Below, piece by piece: positions 19,232 to 29,661 of a stretch of DNA of 64,000 nt. The stretch is taken from contig JAFIFX010000002.1 in NCBI GenBank assembly GCA_020831805.1, positions 248,001 through 312,000 on the forward strand. Reading direction: 5' to 3'. The first letter of the stretch is position 1, and every line of letters begins with the position of its first letter. The DNA comes from Planctomycetota bacterium. Lineage in GTDB: Bacteria; Planctomycetota; Phycisphaerae; Phycisphaerales; UBA1924. Made by a program: the position numbers and the translations under genes. The notes under the pieces were generated by a model. That model was not told where the DNA came from. It did not search any database and saw nothing but the letters and a program-made list of their open reading frames with translations.

Positions 19232-19864
19232 ATGAAGCGCAAGACCACACAAGCCCGAACCCTCGCGGTGTACGCCGGCGTCCTGGCGCCGACCCTGCTC
19301 CTGACCGCCTGCGGCGATCCGGAGATTGAGGAGCACCGGGTCCCCAAGGGGGTCGAGACGATCCCGGACGCCGACACGCCCACCGCCCCCCCAGCGGCCA
19401 CCCAGCCGCCCGCCGCCGACCCGTACGGCGCCCCGGCCGCGGCTTCCGACGCGGACCGCCCCTGGACCGCTCCCGCGGCGTGGCGGTTTGACCCGACCGA
19501 GCGTCCCATGCGGCTGGCGACCTACGAAGCCCCGGCCGACGGCGTTCCCGTCGAGGTCGCCATCACCCGCTTCCCCGGCGATGTCGGCGGCATGCTCGCC
19601 AATGTCAACCGGTGGCGCGGCCAGATCGGCCTCCAGCCCGTCACCGAGGCGCAACTCGAAGACGCCATCGAGCGAGCGGACAACCTCGGCTTCGAGATCA
19701 GCCTGATGCACCTCGAAGGCCCGGAGCTGCACATGCTCGCCGCGAGCATCTACGAAACCGCGGCGGACCGCACCTGGTTCGTCCGCGTGACCGAGCGCCC
19801 GGAGCGCGCCGCGATGGTCAAGGACGAGGTCTTCGCCTTCGCCCGCACCTTCGGGGCGGACTGA
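19232..19864 (+). CDS. Lipoprotein, hypothetical
   Basis: MKRKTTQARTLAVYAGVLAPTLLLTACGDPE lipobox LTAC. Confidence 0.7.
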   Translation: MKRKTTQARTLAVYAGVLAPTLLLTACGDPEIEEHRVPKGVETIPDADTPTAPPAATQPPAADPYGAPAAASDADRPWTAPAAWRFDPTERPMRLATYEAPADGVPVEVAITRFPGDVGGMLANVNRWRGQIGLQPVTEAQLEDAIERADNLGFEISLMHLEGPELHMLAASIYETAADRTWFVRVTERPERAAMVKDEVFAFARTFGAD

Positions 19865-19869
19865 GTTGC

Positions 19870-20643
19870 TCAGCCGATCGCCGATGCGGTGATCGGTGCG
19901 GCCTGCGAGTAGCCTTCCTTCTTGAGCCGGTTCACGATCTGCATCACCACCGAAAGGCTCACGGTCACGCCCTGCGCCCCGATGTTGCGGTAGTACAGCC
20001 GGTCGTCCTCGTCGGTGAAGCGGTCGGCCTTGAGATACTGGCGGATATGGCCGGTGGAATCCTTCAGCGCCGAGTGCAGGTCCATCAGCATCGAGACCAG
20101 CTCGGGCGCGAGGTACTCGGAGTACTTCATGTTCAGGATGCTCCACACATCCTCGGCCTTCTCGTTGAGGTAGTCGTAGGTCCGATCCGTAAACAGTTCC
20201 CCCGCGTCGATCCGGGATTCGAGCGCGGCGGGGTCGAGGGCGCACAGCTCATCGAACAGCGCGGCCCGCTGTCCCCGGATCGACGCAAGGTTTTCGTCCT
20301 CGCCCGCCTCGGGATCGATCTGCGGCCGGAACCGGAAGACCCGCGTCGCGATCCCGTCGCGGAGCCGGTTGCTCGTCCGCGCGATGAGGTAATCCACCTG
20401 ACCCTGCACGATCTTCCAACGCCTCGACTTGGTCCGAACAAGCAGCGAATCGATGATGAACAGCGTGAACGCCGCCCCGAGCAGCTCGGAGATCATGTTC
20501 AGCGTGAAATCCGGTGCGTACGACCGCAGCCCGATCAGCACCGCGATCGTGAACCCCATCACCCCGTAGACCAGCAGCGGCAGGTCGGAGCTGGGAAACC
20601 GTTTCGCAATACGGGCACGCAGCGACTGTTTGCGATCTTCCAC
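19870..20643 (-). CDS. Hypothetical membrane protein
   Basis: Two N-terminal TM segments followed by a soluble helical domain; plausible codon usage. Confidence 0.65.
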   Translation of the reverse strand: MEDRKQSLRARIAKRFPSSDLPLLVYGVMGFTIAVLIGLRSYAPDFTLNMISELLGAAFTLFIIDSLLVRTKSRRWKIVQGQVDYLIARTSNRLRDGIATRVFRFRPQIDPEAGEDENLASIRGQRAALFDELCALDPAALESRIDAGELFTDRTYDYLNEKAEDVWSILNMKYSEYLAPELVSMLMDLHSALKDSTGHIRQYLKADRFTDEDDRLYYRNIGAQGVTVSLSVVMQIVNRLKKEGYSQAAPITASAIG

Positions 20644-20857
20644 TGGAGCTTCTCCGGTTCAGGGAACCCCGGCGATCGGCCGGTGGGACCATCTTACTGC
20701 CGATCAGCCGACCCACGCGTCGCCTGATCAACGGCACGCATCAACAAGTTGCTCCGGTGTCTCTCTCTCTGCGACCAATCTGCAACACCGCGGCCGCTCC
20801 GGTGGGACCGGTGCGGTATCCTCCGGATGCCACGCACTCTCTCGCACGGAGTCTGAC

Positions 20858-23851
20858 ATGATCCGCACCCTTTTCGCTCCCCTTGCCTCCCTGCGCCTCA
20901 CCGTGCTCCTGCTCGCCCTGTCGATGGTGCTGATCTTCGTTGGCACCCTCGCCCAGGTCCGTGTCGGGGTCTGGGAAGCGGTGGACACCTATTTCCGCAG
21001 CGCGATCGCGTGGGTGGACCTCCAACTGCTGGTCCCCGAGTCGTTGGGCCGCGTGCCCTACAGCGTGCCGTTCCCGGGCGGCGCGACGATCGGCCTGCTG
21101 CTCCTGCTCAACCTGCTGGCCGCCCATTCGGTCCGCTTCAAGCTCACCAAGCGTCGTTTCGGCGTCATGCTGCTCCACGCCGGGCTCATCGTCCTGCTCG
21201 CCGGTGAGTTCGTCACCGCCGTCTTCGCCGACGAGGGCCTGATGAGCATCAACGAGGGCCAGACCGTCCGCTTCGTCGAAGACATCCGCACGGCCGAGTT
21301 GGCGGTCATCGACCCGACCGACCCCGATGCCGACCGGGTGATCACCGTGCCGGGCGTGCTGCTCGAGCGGGCCGCCCGGACCGGCAAGCCCGTGCGCCAC
21401 GATTCGCTGCCCTTCGAGATCGAGGTGACCGAGTGGATGCCCAACGCGCGGCTGCTCCGCGCCACCGGCAACGCACGCCCCGCGGCCGACCATGGCGTCG
21501 GCGCCGAGGCGTTCCCCGAAGCCTTGCCGCCCGTCCGCGGCGTCGACGGCGCCCAGACCGACGCCCCCGCCGCGGTCGTCCGGCTGATCCAGAACAACCG
21601 ATCGCTGGGCACCTGGCTGCTCTGGGCCAATCTGATCGATCCCCAGGCCGTCGAGACCGCCGATGCCCGCTACGGGCTCGCGCTGCGATTCCGGCGCACC
21701 TACAAGCCCTACGAGCTGACCCTGCTCGAGTTCCGCCACGACCGCTTCGTCGGCACCCAGATCGCCCGCAACTTCTCCAGCCGCCTCCGACTGGTCGATC
21801 CCGAGCGCGGCGTGGACCGCGAAGTCCTCATCTGGATGAACAACCCGCTGCGATACCGCGGCGCGACCTTTTACCAGGCCTCCTACAAGCCCGACGAGTC
21901 CGGCACCATCCTCCAGGTCGTCCGCAACCCCGGCGCGGTCCTGCCCTACGCGGCGTGCATCCTCGTCGCGATCGGCATGCTCTGGCACTTCGGCCTGGGC
22001 ATGACCGCCTTCCTGCGCCGACGGGGTGAACGGGCGGCCCGCGAGCGGGCATCCGGAACCGCCCCGGCCCCGAGCCCCGCCCGCAGGGCCCTCCCGTGGG
22101 CGGTGGGGGCCCTCGGCCTGCTCATCGCCGGTTCCGAGCTCGCCCGCCCGGTGCCTTCGGGCCAGTACGACCTGCGAACCTTCGGCCTGCTGCCCGTCTC
22201 CTCCGGCGGGCGCGTCAAGCCCATGGACACCGCCGCCCGCCACGCGCTCATGGTCGCCGGGGGGCGGCAATCCGTCCGCCATGAAGAAGGTTCCGTGCCC
22301 GCGATCGAGTTTCTGGTCGGCCTGATGGCCCGGCCCGAGGCCATCGCCGATCTGCCCGTGGTCCGCGTCGATCATCCCGATGTGCTCTCGCTGCTCGACC
22401 TGACCCCGGAACAAGGGGGACGCGTCAGCCTCAACACGATCGAGCCGCACTGGGAGCGGATCGCGGACCAGGCACACCGCGCCTTCGACATCGATTCCAA
22501 GCGCCGCGACGCCTTCCAGCGGGCCGTCGTCCGGCTCTACATCTCGGTCGATACGCTGCTGGCCAACGCCCGCATGCGGGACCCGTACATCGTGCCCCCG
22601 CTGCGTGAGGGCGAGGAGTGGCAGAGTTTTCACGCCGCGTTTCTTGAGTCGGGCATCGCACGCCCGGAGGGGCATCCCACCACGCCGCACGGTGCTTCGA
22701 ACCTTGAGGGCATCCACCCCGCCGTGGCCTACGCCATCGCCATGATGACCGCCTACAGCGAGTCGGACCCCGAGGCCTTCAACCGGGCCGTCGGCGGCTA
22801 CCACGCGCTGCTGCGCCGCGAGATGCCGGCCACCATGCGACGAATGGATCTCGAAGTCCTCTTCAACCGCGCCCGCCTCTTCGCCGGAACCACCGCGGTC
22901 TATGTGCTCGCGTTCATGCTGATCATCGGCTCGATGTTCCTCCGCCTGCGATCCGATCAGGGTGCCGGCCGAGGTTCACTCGCGCCGGAACGCATGCGCG
23001 TCTCGGCGGTCGGCCTGCTCTGGGCCGCGTTCGCGGTGCACACCCTGGCCATCGCGATCCGGATCTACCTCCAGGGCCGCCCGCCGGTCACGAACCTCTA
23101 TTCATCGGCGGTGTTCGTCGGCTGGGCCGCGGTGCTGCTGGGTCTTCTGCTCGAGCGGTGGCACCCGATCGGCGTCGCCGCCCTCGGGGCGGCGGGGGTG
23201 GGCTTCGCCACGCTGATCGTGGCCCACAACCTCGGCTCCGACGGCGACACCATGCAGATGATGCAGGCCGTGCTCGACAGCAACTTCTGGCTGGCTACCC
23301 ATGTGATCACGATCACCCTGGGCTACTCGGCCACTTTCCTCGCCGGGGCGCTCGGGGCCGCCTATATCCTGCTCGGCGTCTTCACCCGCCTGCTCACGAA
23401 AGAGCGTGCCCAGACCCTCACCAAGATGGTCTACGCCGTCGTCTGCTTCGCCCTGCTGCTCAGCTTCGTCGGGACGGTGCTCGGCGGGATCTGGGCGGAC
23501 CAGTCCTGGGGCCGCTTCTGGGGCTGGGATCCGAAGGAGAACGGGGCCGCCCTGGTCGTCCTGCTCGCCGCGATCATCCTCCACGCCCGCTGGGCCGGCA
23601 TTATCCGCCAGCGCGGCATCATGGCCCTGGCCGTGGGCGGCAACATCGTCACCGCGTGGAGTTGGTTCGGCACCAACATGCTCGGCATTGGTCTGCACTC
23701 CTACGGGTTTATGGAGTCAGCGGTCTTCTGGCTCATCGCGTTCGTCGTGTCCCAGCTCGCGTTGATCGCGCTGGCGCTGTTGCCGATGGCCGCGTGGCGG
23801 AGCCACGCCGCGGATCCGTCGCACGGAGTTGCGAATCAGTCGCAGCGGTGA
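20858..23851 (+). CDS. Cytochrome c biogenesis ResB-CcsA fusion (CcsBA-like)
   Basis: N-term ResB-like; C-term CcsA WGRFWGWDPKENGAALVVLLAAIILHAR tryptophan-rich motif. Confidence 0.92.
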   Translation: MIRTLFAPLASLRLTVLLLALSMVLIFVGTLAQVRVGVWEAVDTYFRSAIAWVDLQLLVPESLGRVPYSVPFPGGATIGLLLLLNLLAAHSVRFKLTKRRFGVMLLHAGLIVLLAGEFVTAVFADEGLMSINEGQTVRFVEDIRTAELAVIDPTDPDADRVITVPGVLLERAARTGKPVRHDSLPFEIEVTEWMPNARLLRATGNARPAADHGVGAEAFPEALPPVRGVDGAQTDAPAAVVRLIQNNRSLGTWLLWANLIDPQAVETADARYGLALRFRRTYKPYELTLLEFRHDRFVGTQIARNFSSRLRLVDPERGVDREVLIWMNNPLRYRGATFYQASYKPDESGTILQVVRNPGAVLPYAACILVAIGMLWHFGLGMTAFLRRRGERAARERASGTAPAPSPARRALPWAVGALGLLIAGSELARPVPSGQYDLRTFGLLPVSSGGRVKPMDTAARHALMVAGGRQSVRHEEGSVPAIEFLVGLMARPEAIADLPVVRVDHPDVLSLLDLTPEQGGRVSLNTIEPHWERIADQAHRAFDIDSKRRDAFQRAVVRLYISVDTLLANARMRDPYIVPPLREGEEWQSFHAAFLESGIARPEGHPTTPHGASNLEGIHPAVAYAIAMMTAYSESDPEAFNRAVGGYHALLRREMPATMRRMDLEVLFNRARLFAGTTAVYVLAFMLIIGSMFLRLRSDQGAGRGSLAPERMRVSAVGLLWAAFAVHTLAIAIRIYLQGRPPVTNLYSSAVFVGWAAVLLGLLLERWHPIGVAALGAAGVGFATLIVAHNLGSDGDTMQMMQAVLDSNFWLATHVITITLGYSATFLAGALGAAYILLGVFTRLLTKERAQTLTKMVYAVVCFALLLSFVGTVLGGIWADQSWGRFWGWDPKENGAALVVLLAAIILHARWAGIIRQRGIMALAVGGNIVTAWSWFGTNMLGIGLHSYGFMESAVFWLIAFVVSQLALIALALLPMAAWRSHAADPSHGVANQSQR

Positions 23852-23919
23852 GCGGTCGGACACCCGGGTTGTAGGTACCCGCGCATCGTGTTAGACTCCC
23901 GTACGCACACAGGATCCGG

Positions 23920-24447
23920 ATGACACGCACGAACGCACAATCAGGGCACGCCCCGAACGGGGGATGCAGGAACGGCTGGCGCCGGGGCCTCATCGCGCAG
24001 GTCGGCTTCCTGCCTATCGCCGCGTGCGTCCTGCTGGGCATGCTCGCCGGCATCGGTTCGTTCACCTTCGGCTACGGCCAGGGCGCGTCCTATCTGTCCA
24101 ACGACCCCGCGGCCTGCGCCAACTGTCACGTGATGCAGGACCACTACAACTCGTGGCAGAACTCCAGCCACAAGCATGTGGCCACCTGCAACGACTGCCA
24201 CCTCTCCCATCACCCCATCGGCAAGTGGATCACCAAGGGCGACAACGGCTTCTTCCACTCGCTCGCCTTCACGACCGGCAACTACCCCGACCCGATCCGT
24301 ATCAAGCCCCGCAACAGCCGCGTCACACAGAACGCGTGCCTGCAATGCCACAGCGATTTCGTACACAGCATGCTGCCGCAACGCCCCGGCGGCGACATGC
24401 TCTCCTGCGTTCATTGCCACTCCGATGTCGGCCACGCGCACAGATAG
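23920..24447 (+). CDS. nrfH: Cytochrome c nitrite reductase small subunit (NapC/NirT family tetraheme)
   Basis: Four CXXCH: CANCHVM, CNDCH, CLQCH, CVHCH; N-terminal TM anchor. Confidence 0.92.
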   Translation: MTRTNAQSGHAPNGGCRNGWRRGLIAQVGFLPIAACVLLGMLAGIGSFTFGYGQGASYLSNDPAACANCHVMQDHYNSWQNSSHKHVATCNDCHLSHHPIGKWITKGDNGFFHSLAFTTGNYPDPIRIKPRNSRVTQNACLQCHSDFVHSMLPQRPGGDMLSCVHCHSDVGHAHR

Positions 24448-24475
24448 CCGACCCTGATCAGCACCGGTGACCACC

Positions 24476-26125
24476 ATGAGCGACCAGAAACCATCCGCCC
24501 CCCCCAAGAACCGCGCCAAGCGCAACTTCCTCCTGCTGCTCGGCGTGGTGGGGGTGGTGGCCGTCGCCACCGTCGTGGTCACCTTCACGCTGATCACCAT
24601 GTTCGAGCACAAGCAGGCCGCCCGTACGCCCTACCTGCGTATCGCCGACCTCAACGAGATCAGCGTCGACCCCGCGCCGTGGGGCCTGAACTGGCCGCAC
24701 CACTTCGAGCAGTACAAGCAGACCGCCGGCGACGAGTTCTACGGCGGGTCCAGCGCGATGCCGCAGAGCAAGCTCGAGCAGAGCCCGTGGCTCAAGCGGC
24801 TGTTCGCCGGCTACGCCTTCAGCATCGACTACCGCGAGGCCCGCGGCCACGCCTACATGCTCTACGACCAGGTGGTCACCGAACGCGTCAACCAACGCCC
24901 CCAGGCCGGCGCGTGCCTGCACTGCCACGCCTCGGTCAATGTCCTCTATCGCAAGGCCGGCCTCGAGGCCATGGGTCTGCCCGCCGACGACGAGGCCCTC
25001 GCCGGGGACTTCAACATGGAGGCAGTCATCAAGGGCTTCGAGACCCTCAGCCGCAAGCCGTACTTCGAGGTCCTCGAGATGCTCACCCAGATGCCCGATG
25101 GCACCGGGCCCGACGGCCGGCCCACCTTCGAGTCCCCGCCCGTCGGCGGCTTCAACGGCGCGCAGGTCCCCGAGGGCCACTTCGCCATGAGCGAGGCCCA
25201 CCCGGTCAGCTGCATCGACTGCCACAACCCCAACACCATGGAGATCCGCATCACCCGCCCGGGCTTCGTCCTCGGCATGGCCAAGCTCGCCGAGAGCGAC
25301 GACCCGCTGCCCCACATGCCCAGCGTCGAACGCTGGCGCCGGGGCAGCCGCGCCGAGCCGTACGACCCCAACAAGCTCGCCACACGCCAGGAGATGCGTT
25401 CGTTCGTCTGCGGCCAGTGCCATGTCGAGTACTACTGCGCCACCGAGGACACCCTGACCTTCCCATGGGGCCACGGCCTCAAGGTCGAGCACCTGGAACA
25501 ATACTGGGAAGAGCATGTCTTCCCCAACGGCACGCCTTTCTATGACTACAAGCACGGCGAGACCGGCGCGCCGCTCTTCAAGGCCCAGCACCCCGAGTTC
25601 GAGCTCTGGAGCCAGGGCATCCACGCCCGCTCCGGCGTGAGCTGTTCCGACTGCCACATGCCGTACGAGCGCGTCGGGGCGATGAAGCTGAGCAACCACA
25701 ATGTCCGCAGCCCGATGGAGAACATCAACAACGCCTGCCAGACCTGCCACAATGTCCCCGAACAGGAACTGCGCGACCGGGTCAGGGGCATCCAGGACCG
25801 AACCGTCGCCCTCAAGGAACGCGCGGCCGAGGCGATGACCGAGATGCTCGACGCCATCATGGAGGCCAAGGCCTCCGGCGCGAGCGAGGCGGACCTCGCC
25901 GAGGTCTTCGTACTCCAGCGCAAGTCCATGTGGCGGCTCGACTACATCGTCAGCGAGAACTCCAAGGGCTTCCACGCCGCCCAGGAAGCCGCCCGCATCC
26001 TCGGCGAATCCATCGACTACAGCCGGCGCGCCCAGGCCCTCGCCCTGCGCCTCCGCGCCCCCGACGCCCCATCGACCGATCACATGCCCGTCGTCCCCGT
26101 GCAGGGCGTCACCGAGGACCGCTGA
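24476..26125 (+). CDS. nrfA: Ammonia-forming cytochrome c nitrite reductase
   Basis: Five CXXCH: CLHCH, CIDCH, CGQCHVEYYC, CSDCH, CQTCH. Confidence 0.93.
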   Translation: MSDQKPSAPPKNRAKRNFLLLLGVVGVVAVATVVVTFTLITMFEHKQAARTPYLRIADLNEISVDPAPWGLNWPHHFEQYKQTAGDEFYGGSSAMPQSKLEQSPWLKRLFAGYAFSIDYREARGHAYMLYDQVVTERVNQRPQAGACLHCHASVNVLYRKAGLEAMGLPADDEALAGDFNMEAVIKGFETLSRKPYFEVLEMLTQMPDGTGPDGRPTFESPPVGGFNGAQVPEGHFAMSEAHPVSCIDCHNPNTMEIRITRPGFVLGMAKLAESDDPLPHMPSVERWRRGSRAEPYDPNKLATRQEMRSFVCGQCHVEYYCATEDTLTFPWGHGLKVEHLEQYWEEHVFPNGTPFYDYKHGETGAPLFKAQHPEFELWSQGIHARSGVSCSDCHMPYERVGAMKLSNHNVRSPMENINNACQTCHNVPEQELRDRVRGIQDRTVALKERAAEAMTEMLDAIMEAKASGASEADLAEVFVLQRKSMWRLDYIVSENSKGFHAAQEAARILGESIDYSRRAQALALRLRAPDAPSTDHMPVVPVQGVTEDR

Positions 26126-26921
26126 ACCCGTGCCGGTCCGCGTCGTCCCCCGTGCCGAGGGCGCGGATGCCAACGCCCGCGGATTGCAACACGCCCGCCA
26201 CGGCCCGCGCCAGCGACAGCGCGCCCGGCGAGTCCCCGTGCAGGCAGATCGTCTCGGCCGGCACGGGCGCCGTGGTTCCGTCCGATGACACAACCCGCCC
26301 CCGCAGCGCGATCTCCAATGCCTGCGCCGCCGCGGCCTGCGGAGAACCGATCATCGCCCCCGCCAGCGCGCGGGACCGCAGCCGGCCATCCGGCTCGTAC
26401 ACCCGGTCCGCGAACCCCTCCGCGCCCACCGCAGCGCCCCAGCCCGCCCACCACGCCAGCGCGGGCGATCCGGCCGGCCCGATGAGCCGCAGCGTCGGGT
26501 CCACGCTTTCCGCGGCCTCGAACACCGCCCGCGCGGTCGTTTCATCCTCCGCGGCGGCGTGATACAACGCCCCGTGCGGCTTGACATGGCGGAGCGGAAC
26601 CCCGCAGCCCCGCGCGATGGCGTCCAGTGCACCGATCTGTTCCCGCAGCGAAGCCGACAGTTCGTCCGGTGCCATCACCACCGGCACGCGTCCGTAGTTG
26701 GCCCGGTCCGGGTACGAGGGATGCGCGCCGGCGGCGCAGCCGTGCCGCCCCGCGGTGATCAGCGATGCGCGCATCGACGATGCATCCCCCGTGTGCCCGC
26801 CGCAGGCGATGTTTACCGAGGTGACCAGCCCCATCAACGCCCGTTCGGCGGCGCGGGCGCCGTCATCAACCGCCTCGCCGAGGTCCGCGTTGAGGTCGAT
26901 CGTCGGCGCTCCGCTCATCAC
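26109..26921 (-). CDS. pxpA: 5-oxoprolinase subunit A (LamB/YcsF)
   Basis: TIDLNADLGEAVDDG, NIACGGHTGDA, AAGAHPSYPDRANYGR, VKPHGALY. Confidence 0.93.
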   Translation of the reverse strand: MMSGAPTIDLNADLGEAVDDGARAAERALMGLVTSVNIACGGHTGDASSMRASLITAGRHGCAAGAHPSYPDRANYGRVPVVMAPDELSASLREQIGALDAIARGCGVPLRHVKPHGALYHAAAEDETTARAVFEAAESVDPTLRLIGPAGSPALAWWAGWGAAVGAEGFADRVYEPDGRLRSRALAGAMIGSPQAAAAQALEIALRGRVVSSDGTTAPVPAETICLHGDSPGALSLARAVAGVLQSAGVGIRALGTGDDADRHGFSGPR

Positions 26922-27904
26922 GGCCCCTCCCCGTCAGACGCGACCGCGCGGACGAGCGCGTCCAGCTCCGACTCCTGCTGTCTCCACGCCTTCCGGGCGG
27001 CCTCCCTGGTCACATGCTCGAAACGCACGGCCTCGCCCGGCCGGAGCATGCCCAGCACGGGCAGGTCGGCCGCGATCACGCACGCGATCACCGGATAGCC
27101 GCCGGTCGTCGGGCGGTCCACGCCCAGCACGATCGGCCGGCCGTCCCCCGGCACCTGCACCGCGCCCGTCTCGGTCGGCTCGGAATCCATCCGCCCCGCG
27201 CCCTCGGGCTGAGGCACGCCGGCTCCCTCCAGCCGCACGCCGACCCGGTCGCACCGGTCCGACACCGTGAACCCGGACCGATCCAGCCCCGGCGCGGCAG
27301 GCGCCGGGAACCACTCCGCGTGCAGCCCCGGCGTCACCCGCAACACCCGGCTCGACCGCACGCCGGCCAGCCACCGCGCCGCTCGCCCGGAATCGCCCGC
27401 GGCCACCGGGCGATCCGCACGCTCCCCCAGCCCGAGCCGATCACCCGGCCGCAGCGCCCGGCCCTCGTGCCCGCCGAACCCCGCCGAGACCAGCGTCGAG
27501 CGGCTGCCCATGACCAGGTCAACCACGAACCCGCCGTCCGCGCACAGGTAGCCGCGCGCCCCCGTCCGGACCGGCCCGATCCTGATCAGCTCACCGGCCC
27601 GCACACGCACGGGCGTGCAGGGCGGCAGCCGTTCCGGCCCCGCTGGCCGTCCGATCGCGGCATCGGGGCAATCGCCACCCGCCAGGCAAACCACCACATC
27701 CTGGTCGAACACCACGCAAGGCCCGTCGAGCGTGAACTCCAGCCCGGCCGCCCCGTCCGGGTTCCCGACGATCCGGTTCCCCAGGCGCAGCGAGAGCGGA
27801 TCGGTCGCGCCCGAGGCGGGCACCCCCAGGGCGCTGTGCCCCGGACGCCCGAGGTCCTGCACGGTCGTAAACATCCCGGCTTCCACGATCTGTGCCGTGC
27901 TCAC
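26918..27904 (-). CDS. pxpC: 5-oxoprolinase subunit C (biotin-dependent carboxyltransferase family)
   Basis: MFTTVQDLGRPGHSALGVPASGATDPLSLRLGNRIVGN. Confidence 0.92.
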   Translation of the reverse strand: MSTAQIVEAGMFTTVQDLGRPGHSALGVPASGATDPLSLRLGNRIVGNPDGAAGLEFTLDGPCVVFDQDVVVCLAGGDCPDAAIGRPAGPERLPPCTPVRVRAGELIRIGPVRTGARGYLCADGGFVVDLVMGSRSTLVSAGFGGHEGRALRPGDRLGLGERADRPVAAGDSGRAARWLAGVRSSRVLRVTPGLHAEWFPAPAAPGLDRSGFTVSDRCDRVGVRLEGAGVPQPEGAGRMDSEPTETGAVQVPGDGRPIVLGVDRPTTGGYPVIACVIAADLPVLGMLRPGEAVRFEHVTREAARKAWRQQESELDALVRAVASDGEGP

Positions 27905-28596
27905 CCGGTCCTCCCCGACGCGATCGCGTCGAACTCGGCCCGCGAGATCGCCCGGAAGCGGACCCGATCCCCCGCCCGGAACACCGACGGCTCGGCCCGC
28001 TCCGCGTCGAAGACCACCAGCGGCGTCGCGCCGATGATCCGCCAGCCGCCGGGCGTCGCCCGCGGGTAGATCCCCGTGCGCCCACCGGCGATGCCGACAC
28101 TCCCGGCGCGTACCCGTGTCCGGGGCGATTCCAGCCGGGCCGCGTGCAACGCGTCCGGCAGCCCGTCCATGTACGCGAACCCCGGCGTGAAACCCAGGAA
28201 GCGCACCGTGTACGACCCGTCGGCGTGCGCCGCGGCGGCCTGTTCCCTGGACATCCCCGCCGCGTCGGCGATGCCCGCAAGGTCCGGCCCGAACGCCCCG
28301 TCGTAGCAGACCGGCACGACCACCTCCCGCCCGTCGACGCGGCCCGGTCCGTCTCCATCGTCAACGGCCGCCCTGGCCAGACGGAGCACTTCCGCGGCCA
28401 CGCCTTCGGGATCCGCGCCCCCGAGTTCCAGCGCGATCCGGACCGACCCCGCCCCCGGGGTGATGTCCGTCGCGCCGGAGAGCCCGCGCTGGCGCAGGGC
28501 CTCGCACACCCGCCCGATGCCGTCGGCGTTGCCCTCCCCCCGCACGACGACATGCACCGACCGTTCGCTCGACCAGATGACCTGCACCTCATCCAT
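27901..28596 (-). CDS. pxpB: 5-oxoprolinase subunit B (allophanate hydrolase subunit 1 family)
   Basis: VRFLGFTPGFAYMDGLP; SVGIAGGRTGIYPRATPGGWRIIGATPL. Confidence 0.93.
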   Translation of the reverse strand: MDEVQVIWSSERSVHVVVRGEGNADGIGRVCEALRQRGLSGATDITPGAGSVRIALELGGADPEGVAAEVLRLARAAVDDGDGPGRVDGREVVVPVCYDGAFGPDLAGIADAAGMSREQAAAAHADGSYTVRFLGFTPGFAYMDGLPDALHAARLESPRTRVRAGSVGIAGGRTGIYPRATPGGWRIIGATPLVVFDAERAEPSVFRAGDRVRFRAISRAEFDAIASGRTG

Positions 28597-28642
28597 GGTG
28601 ATCGTGCACCCCGTCAGACCGCTCCGCCGCCCGGCCCGGCGT

Positions 28643-29620
28643 TCACAGCCGGTACCCCACCGGGTGCTCGGCCAGGGCGTAGACCTCGCGGAGCACCGTG
28701 ATGGCCAGGGCGCCGGTGACGACCAGCCCGGCCATGATGGCGGCGAAGACCCACTGATTGACCCCCGCGAGCCAGCCCAGTCCGTACACCGCCGGCCAGA
28801 ACGCGCCGTACCGGGCGATTTTCTCCCCCAGGCGCGGGCCGGGCCCGAGGCTGCGCCAGCGCCGCCAGATCTGCAGCGCCAGCAGCCCCGCGCCCGCCAG
28901 AGGCCAGAGCACCGCCTGCCACGGCACCCAGTCCGGCCAGAGCTCGCCCCCGAGCCGGTGGAACGCCAGATAGATCAGCACGCCGGTGCACACCAGCCAC
29001 CCGAACAGCGCGAAGCCGCCGGCGCGCCGGGAGATCGCCGGGCTCTTGCGTCCCAGCGAGTGGCTCAGCCCGGCGATGACCATCGCGTGGGTCATCACCC
29101 ACCACGCGGGCAGCAGGAACGACACGCCGAGGTTGGGCACCAGCATGTGCCCGGCGTAGATCACGCTGAGCAGCAGCATGCCGATCCCGGGCACGAACTT
29201 GCCCAGGGCGTTGAAGATCAGGATGGCCGTGGCCAGGAACAGCGTCGCCAGCACCGCGGGCGTCCCGAACACGGTCGCGCCCAGGACGGAGATCAGCAGC
29301 GACCCGGCCACGACCGACACCGCCGCCTCGGGCGGCAGCGCGCCGCCGACGATGGGACGGTTGGGACGCAGGATCCGGTCGCGGTGGGCGTCGAGCAGGT
29401 CGTTGAGCCCCGCGCCGAAGCCGTAGAGCCCCGCGCCCGCCAGCGCGCCCCCGGCCAGCAGCAGCCAGAGCGGGCTCTCTTCGAGCTGGGGCGTGGTCCG
29501 CTCCAGCGGCATGGCCCGGGACCACAGCGTGGTCAGCCACAGCCCGGCCACCGCGCCGAAGGCGGTGCTGACCCGGGCCAGGCGGAGAACGGGGGCGACT
29601 TCGAGGATCAGGGTGCGCAC
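28643..29620 (-). CDS. UbiA family prenyltransferase
   Basis: AGLNDLLDAHRDRILRPNRPIVGG (UbiA NDxxDxxxD-like), multiple TMs; start uncertain (probable GTG at VRTLILEV). Confidence 0.82.
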   Translation of the reverse strand: MRTLILEVAPVLRLARVSTAFGAVAGLWLTTLWSRAMPLERTTPQLEESPLWLLLAGGALAGAGLYGFGAGLNDLLDAHRDRILRPNRPIVGGALPPEAAVSVVAGSLLISVLGATVFGTPAVLATLFLATAILIFNALGKFVPGIGMLLLSVIYAGHMLVPNLGVSFLLPAWWVMTHAMVIAGLSHSLGRKSPAISRRAGGFALFGWLVCTGVLIYLAFHRLGGELWPDWVPWQAVLWPLAGAGLLALQIWRRWRSLGPGPRLGEKIARYGAFWPAVYGLGWLAGVNQWVFAAIMAGLVVTGALAITVLREVYALAEHPVGYRL

Positions 29621-29661
29621 GGGTGGATGGTAGATCGGCGTGGCGGGCCGACCGCTTCGTG

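Noticed and set aside
20741-22804. 687-aa minus ORF
   Set aside because: Antisense to ResB-CcsA; biased shadow composition.
24458-26293. 611-aa minus ORF
   Set aside because: Antisense to nrfA with five intact CXXCH motifs on plus.
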